A stretch of 8,003 bases of DNA from Bacteroidales bacterium (GTDB lineage: Bacteria; Bacteroidota; Bacteroidia; Bacteroidales; UBA1715). Below are positions 6,143 to 8,003 of the stretch, piece by piece. The notes under the pieces are model-generated. The model saw only the letters and a program-made list of their open reading frames with translations. It was not told the origin of the DNA and did no database searches. Positions within the stretch are counted from its first letter, which is position 1. Each line of letters opens with the position of its first letter. The DNA lies in the NCBI GenBank assembly GCA_031262005.1, contig JAISIO010000031.1:1-8003 (forward strand), in the 5' to 3' direction. The position numbers and the translations under genes are program-made.

Positions 6143-6188
6143 TCCATATTCTGAACCCTAAACATAAACTTAAACTTTAAGTAAAAAT

Positions 6189-6875
6189 ATGGCAGTAAAA
6201 GTAAAAAAACAAAGTACGTTCATCGACATGACTGCGATGAGTGACGTAACAGTTCTGTTGCTCACTTTTTTTATGCTGACCTCAACTTTCGTGAAAAAAG
6301 AACCTATTACAGTTAATACTCCTGCATCTGTTTCTGAAATTAAAGTTCCCGAAACGAACTCAATGACAATTCTTCTTGATACTGCGGGTAAGGTGTTTTT
6401 AAGTTTTGACGATCCGGAACTTGTAACACAAACAGCGGTAGCAGTTGGAAATGATTACGGTGTTTCTTTTACCGAAACCCAACTTGAATCTCTTCGCAAG
6501 ATTGTTTCATTTGGGGTGCCGATTACAAAGTTGCCGGCGTATTTGGATATGAAGGTCGATCAGCAAGATGCTTACATGGGAGAACAATTAAAAATCCCGA
6601 ATAACAAAAATGTAGGTATTCCGGCAGATACTCTTACGAGTGCAAAAGTGCTGAACGTTGGAGGAAATAGTGTCAATGAGTTTCAAAATTGGGTGCGTCA
6701 TGCTCGTACAATTGACTATCAAAGAAATAATGATAAAGTTCTTAAATTGGTTGTGAAAGCCGACCAAAAAACACAATACGAAGTTGTGAAAGGTATTATG
6801 AATGATTTGAGAAAATTGAGAGAAAATCAATATTTACTTGTAACAAATTTGCGCACTGCGTCGTCTGATAAATAA
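6189..6875 (+). CDS. exbD: ExbD/TolR family protein, first paralogue
   Basis: Partner of ExbB in the TonB motor: a short cytoplasmic N-terminus, one membrane helix and a periplasmic domain. The helix lies at about 18-35 (DVTVLLLTFFMLTSTFV); Asp19 at its start corresponds to the essential proton-carrying Asp25 of E. coli ExbD. The C-terminal block VKADQKTQYEVVKGIMNDLR (189-208) is the conserved periplasmic ExbD/TolR fold. At 228 residues it is much longer than E. coli ExbD (about 140); the extra stretch is a central insertion of roughly 80-170 rich in polar residues and without a recognised domain. It starts 101 bp after exbB, downstream of the hairpin, and ends 34 bp before the second paralogue. 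The two paralogues share architecture but little sequence, so they are probably not interchangeable. Confidence 0.92.
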   Translation: MAVKVKKQSTFIDMTAMSDVTVLLLTFFMLTSTFVKKEPITVNTPASVSEIKVPETNSMTILLDTAGKVFLSFDDPELVTQTAVAVGNDYGVSFTETQLESLRKIVSFGVPITKLPAYLDMKVDQQDAYMGEQLKIPNNKNVGIPADTLTSAKVLNVGGNSVNEFQNWVRHARTIDYQRNNDKVLKLVVKADQKTQYEVVKGIMNDLRKLRENQYLLVTNLRTASSDK

Positions 6876-6909
6876 CAATTATTAACAAAACAAAATTACT
6901 TATATACGT

Positions 6910-7608
6910 ATGGCAGAAGTACAAGCAAACGAAAAAGGTGGCGGCAAAAAAACGAGACAGAAAAAACATACGCTTCGTGTAGATTTTACCCCTATGGTGG
7001 ACATGAATATGTTGCTTATTACGTTCTTTATGTTCTGTACCACCATGTTGAAACCGCAGGTGATGAATCTTTCAATGCCTACAGCGGAAACAAACCAACC
7101 TGTTGACCCTGTTAAAGCTCGTGAATCTACGGCAATTACTATTATTATGGGGGCTGACGATCAACTCTTCTATTATGAAGGAAAACTTACCGATGCAAGT
7201 TATACAGATTCTACGTTTTTAAAACCTACAAAATACGGTGAAGAAGGCATTCGCAAAATTCTTATGAAAAAGAATGCTGGTACCTACGAACAAGTTCAGG
7301 AATTGAAAGTTAAACGAAGTGCCGGCGAGATAGATACAAAAATGTTTGATTCGCTTTCAAACATAATACAAAAACGTGCGAATACGGAATTGAAAATAGC
7401 TCCTACCGTACTGATAAAACCACTCGATGCGTCGCTCTATGCTAATATGGTTGATATATTAGACGAAATGCTTATTGCCAATATAGGATTTTATCAAATT
7501 GCCGATATTTCTGAGGGTGATGCGTTTCTCTATTATAATAAAACCGGAGACGATAGTGTGTTGTCGCCCGCACAGAAAGCGCAGGTTGCCAGTGCAAAAA
7601 AAGAATAA
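6910..7608 (+). CDS. exbD: ExbD/TolR family protein, second paralogue
   Basis: Second ExbD-like subunit, 232 residues. The cytoplasmic N-terminus (1-24) is very basic (GGGKKTRQKKH). RVDFTPMVDMNMLLITFFMF (23-42) is the family membrane entry, closer to the canonical ExbD/TolR form than the first paralogue, with Asp31 at the proton-carrying position. The periplasmic part has an insertion of about 85-165 and ends in the ExbD/TolR fold (TVLIKPLDASLYANMVDILD, 166-185). The C-terminal tail (about 202-232) is polar and Ala/Lys-rich. It is separated from the first paralogue by 34 bp and from tonB by 30 bp, both A-rich, consistent with one operon. Tandem exbD genes are usual in Bacteroidetes; heterodimer formation or separate transporter preferences are possible but not shown by sequence. 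Confidence 0.92.
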   Translation: MAEVQANEKGGGKKTRQKKHTLRVDFTPMVDMNMLLITFFMFCTTMLKPQVMNLSMPTAETNQPVDPVKARESTAITIIMGADDQLFYYEGKLTDASYTDSTFLKPTKYGEEGIRKILMKKNAGTYEQVQELKVKRSAGEIDTKMFDSLSNIIQKRANTELKIAPTVLIKPLDASLYANMVDILDEMLIANIGFYQIADISEGDAFLYYNKTGDDSVLSPAQKAQVASAKKE

Positions 7609-7638
7609 TAAATAACTTATAAAAACACTAAAAAAGTT

Positions 7639-8003
7639 ATGAAAATAATCAAAGATTTTGATTTATATTCGCCCCAATGGTTGGAAATTACCTTTAACAA
7701 GAGGAATCAGACTTACGGAGCTTACGAATTACGTAACGATTCGTCGAATCGACATATTAAAGCAATACTTGTAGTATTTATTGTAGGACTTTTAGCTATA
7801 TTTCTTCCAAAAGTGGTGGATCAACTAAACCTTGGTGGTGGTACGGAGGTTACACAAGAAGATGTGAACAAAATGGTGGAAATTAATATTGCCGACGATG
7901 CTCCCAAAGAAGAAGTTGTGGAGGTGGAATATACCCCACCACCAGTCATTGCAGTAGCTATGGCAAAAGTAACGCAAATTGAAATAACCGATGACGCTCT
8001 TGC
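7639..8003 (+). CDS. tonB: TonB-family energy transducer, N-terminal part (cut by window edge)
   Basis: Open from the ATG at 7639 to the right edge: 121 complete codons, no stop. The product starts with the Bacteroidetes TonB N-terminal pattern, Trp14 and RNQTYGAYELR (22-32), followed by a membrane helix at about 41-57 (KAILVVFIVGLLAIFLP), then an acidic and Pro/Val-rich periplasmic linker (EEVVEVEYTPPPVIAV, 91-106). The C-terminal domain that touches the TonB box of outer-membrane transporters lies beyond the window. The cytoplasmic N-terminus ahead of the helix is long compared with E. coli TonB. Ser35-x3-His39 resembles the Ser16-x3-His20 of E. coli TonB but sits just before the helix rather than inside it. 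It ends the operon as seen and is 30 bp from the second exbD. Identification is from the N-terminus and context. Confidence 0.9.
   Translation, partial: MKIIKDFDLYSPQWLEITFNKRNQTYGAYELRNDSSNRHIKAILVVFIVGLLAIFLPKVVDQLNLGGGTEVTQEDVNKMVEINIADDAPKEEVVEVEYTPPPVIAVAMAKVTQIEITDDAL

Overview
The window looks like chromosomal DNA of a member of the Bacteroidetes (Bacteroidota), probably Bacteroidales-like. Three things point there. Exact matches to the Bacteroidetes -7 promoter element TAnnTTTG lie upstream of phnA and exbB. Most genes have A-rich leaders without Shine-Dalgarno sequences. The exbB-exbD-exbD-tonB order, with the W...RNxxYGAYxLR start of TonB, is typical of the phylum. All confidently called genes are on the + strand. 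No rRNA, tRNA, transposase, phage gene or CRISPR array was seen.

Layout. 1-227 is a gene-free left flank: eight exact copies of a 14-bp repeat, three copies of a related 7-mer, a second short array of 7-mers, and the promoter of the first gene. 228-560 is a PhnA/YjdM-type zinc-ribbon protein. 561-691 holds a 15/16-bp tandem duplication and a degenerate 11-bp repeat array. 692-2605 is a secreted glycoside hydrolase family 9 enzyme. 2617-3902 is the thyA-folA pair (thymidylate synthase and dihydrofolate reductase), overlapping by 4 bp. 3903-4392 is a 490-bp stretch with no convincing gene but many inverted repeats. 4393-5094 is the 16S rRNA methyltransferase rsmE. From 5296 to the right edge runs a TonB energy-transduction operon: exbB, two exbD paralogues, and tonB cut by the window end.

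How the genes work together. ThyA makes dTMP and releases dihydrofolate, which FolA reduces back to tetrahydrofolate, so the overlapping pair is one metabolic cycle. ExbB, the two ExbD proteins and TonB form an inner-membrane proton-driven motor that energises TonB-dependent (SusC-like or siderophore) outer-membrane transporters. The GH9 enzyme could generate beta-glucan oligosaccharides for such transporters, but no SusC/SusD or other glycan-utilisation genes are in view.

The coding content is recognisable and mostly housekeeping. I did not find a convincing new multi-gene system. The less ordinary material is non-coding: the heptad arrays next to the phnA promoter, the 11-bp array before the GH9 gene, two direct-inverted-direct repeat triads in 3903-4392, and a strong hairpin between exbB and the first exbD.
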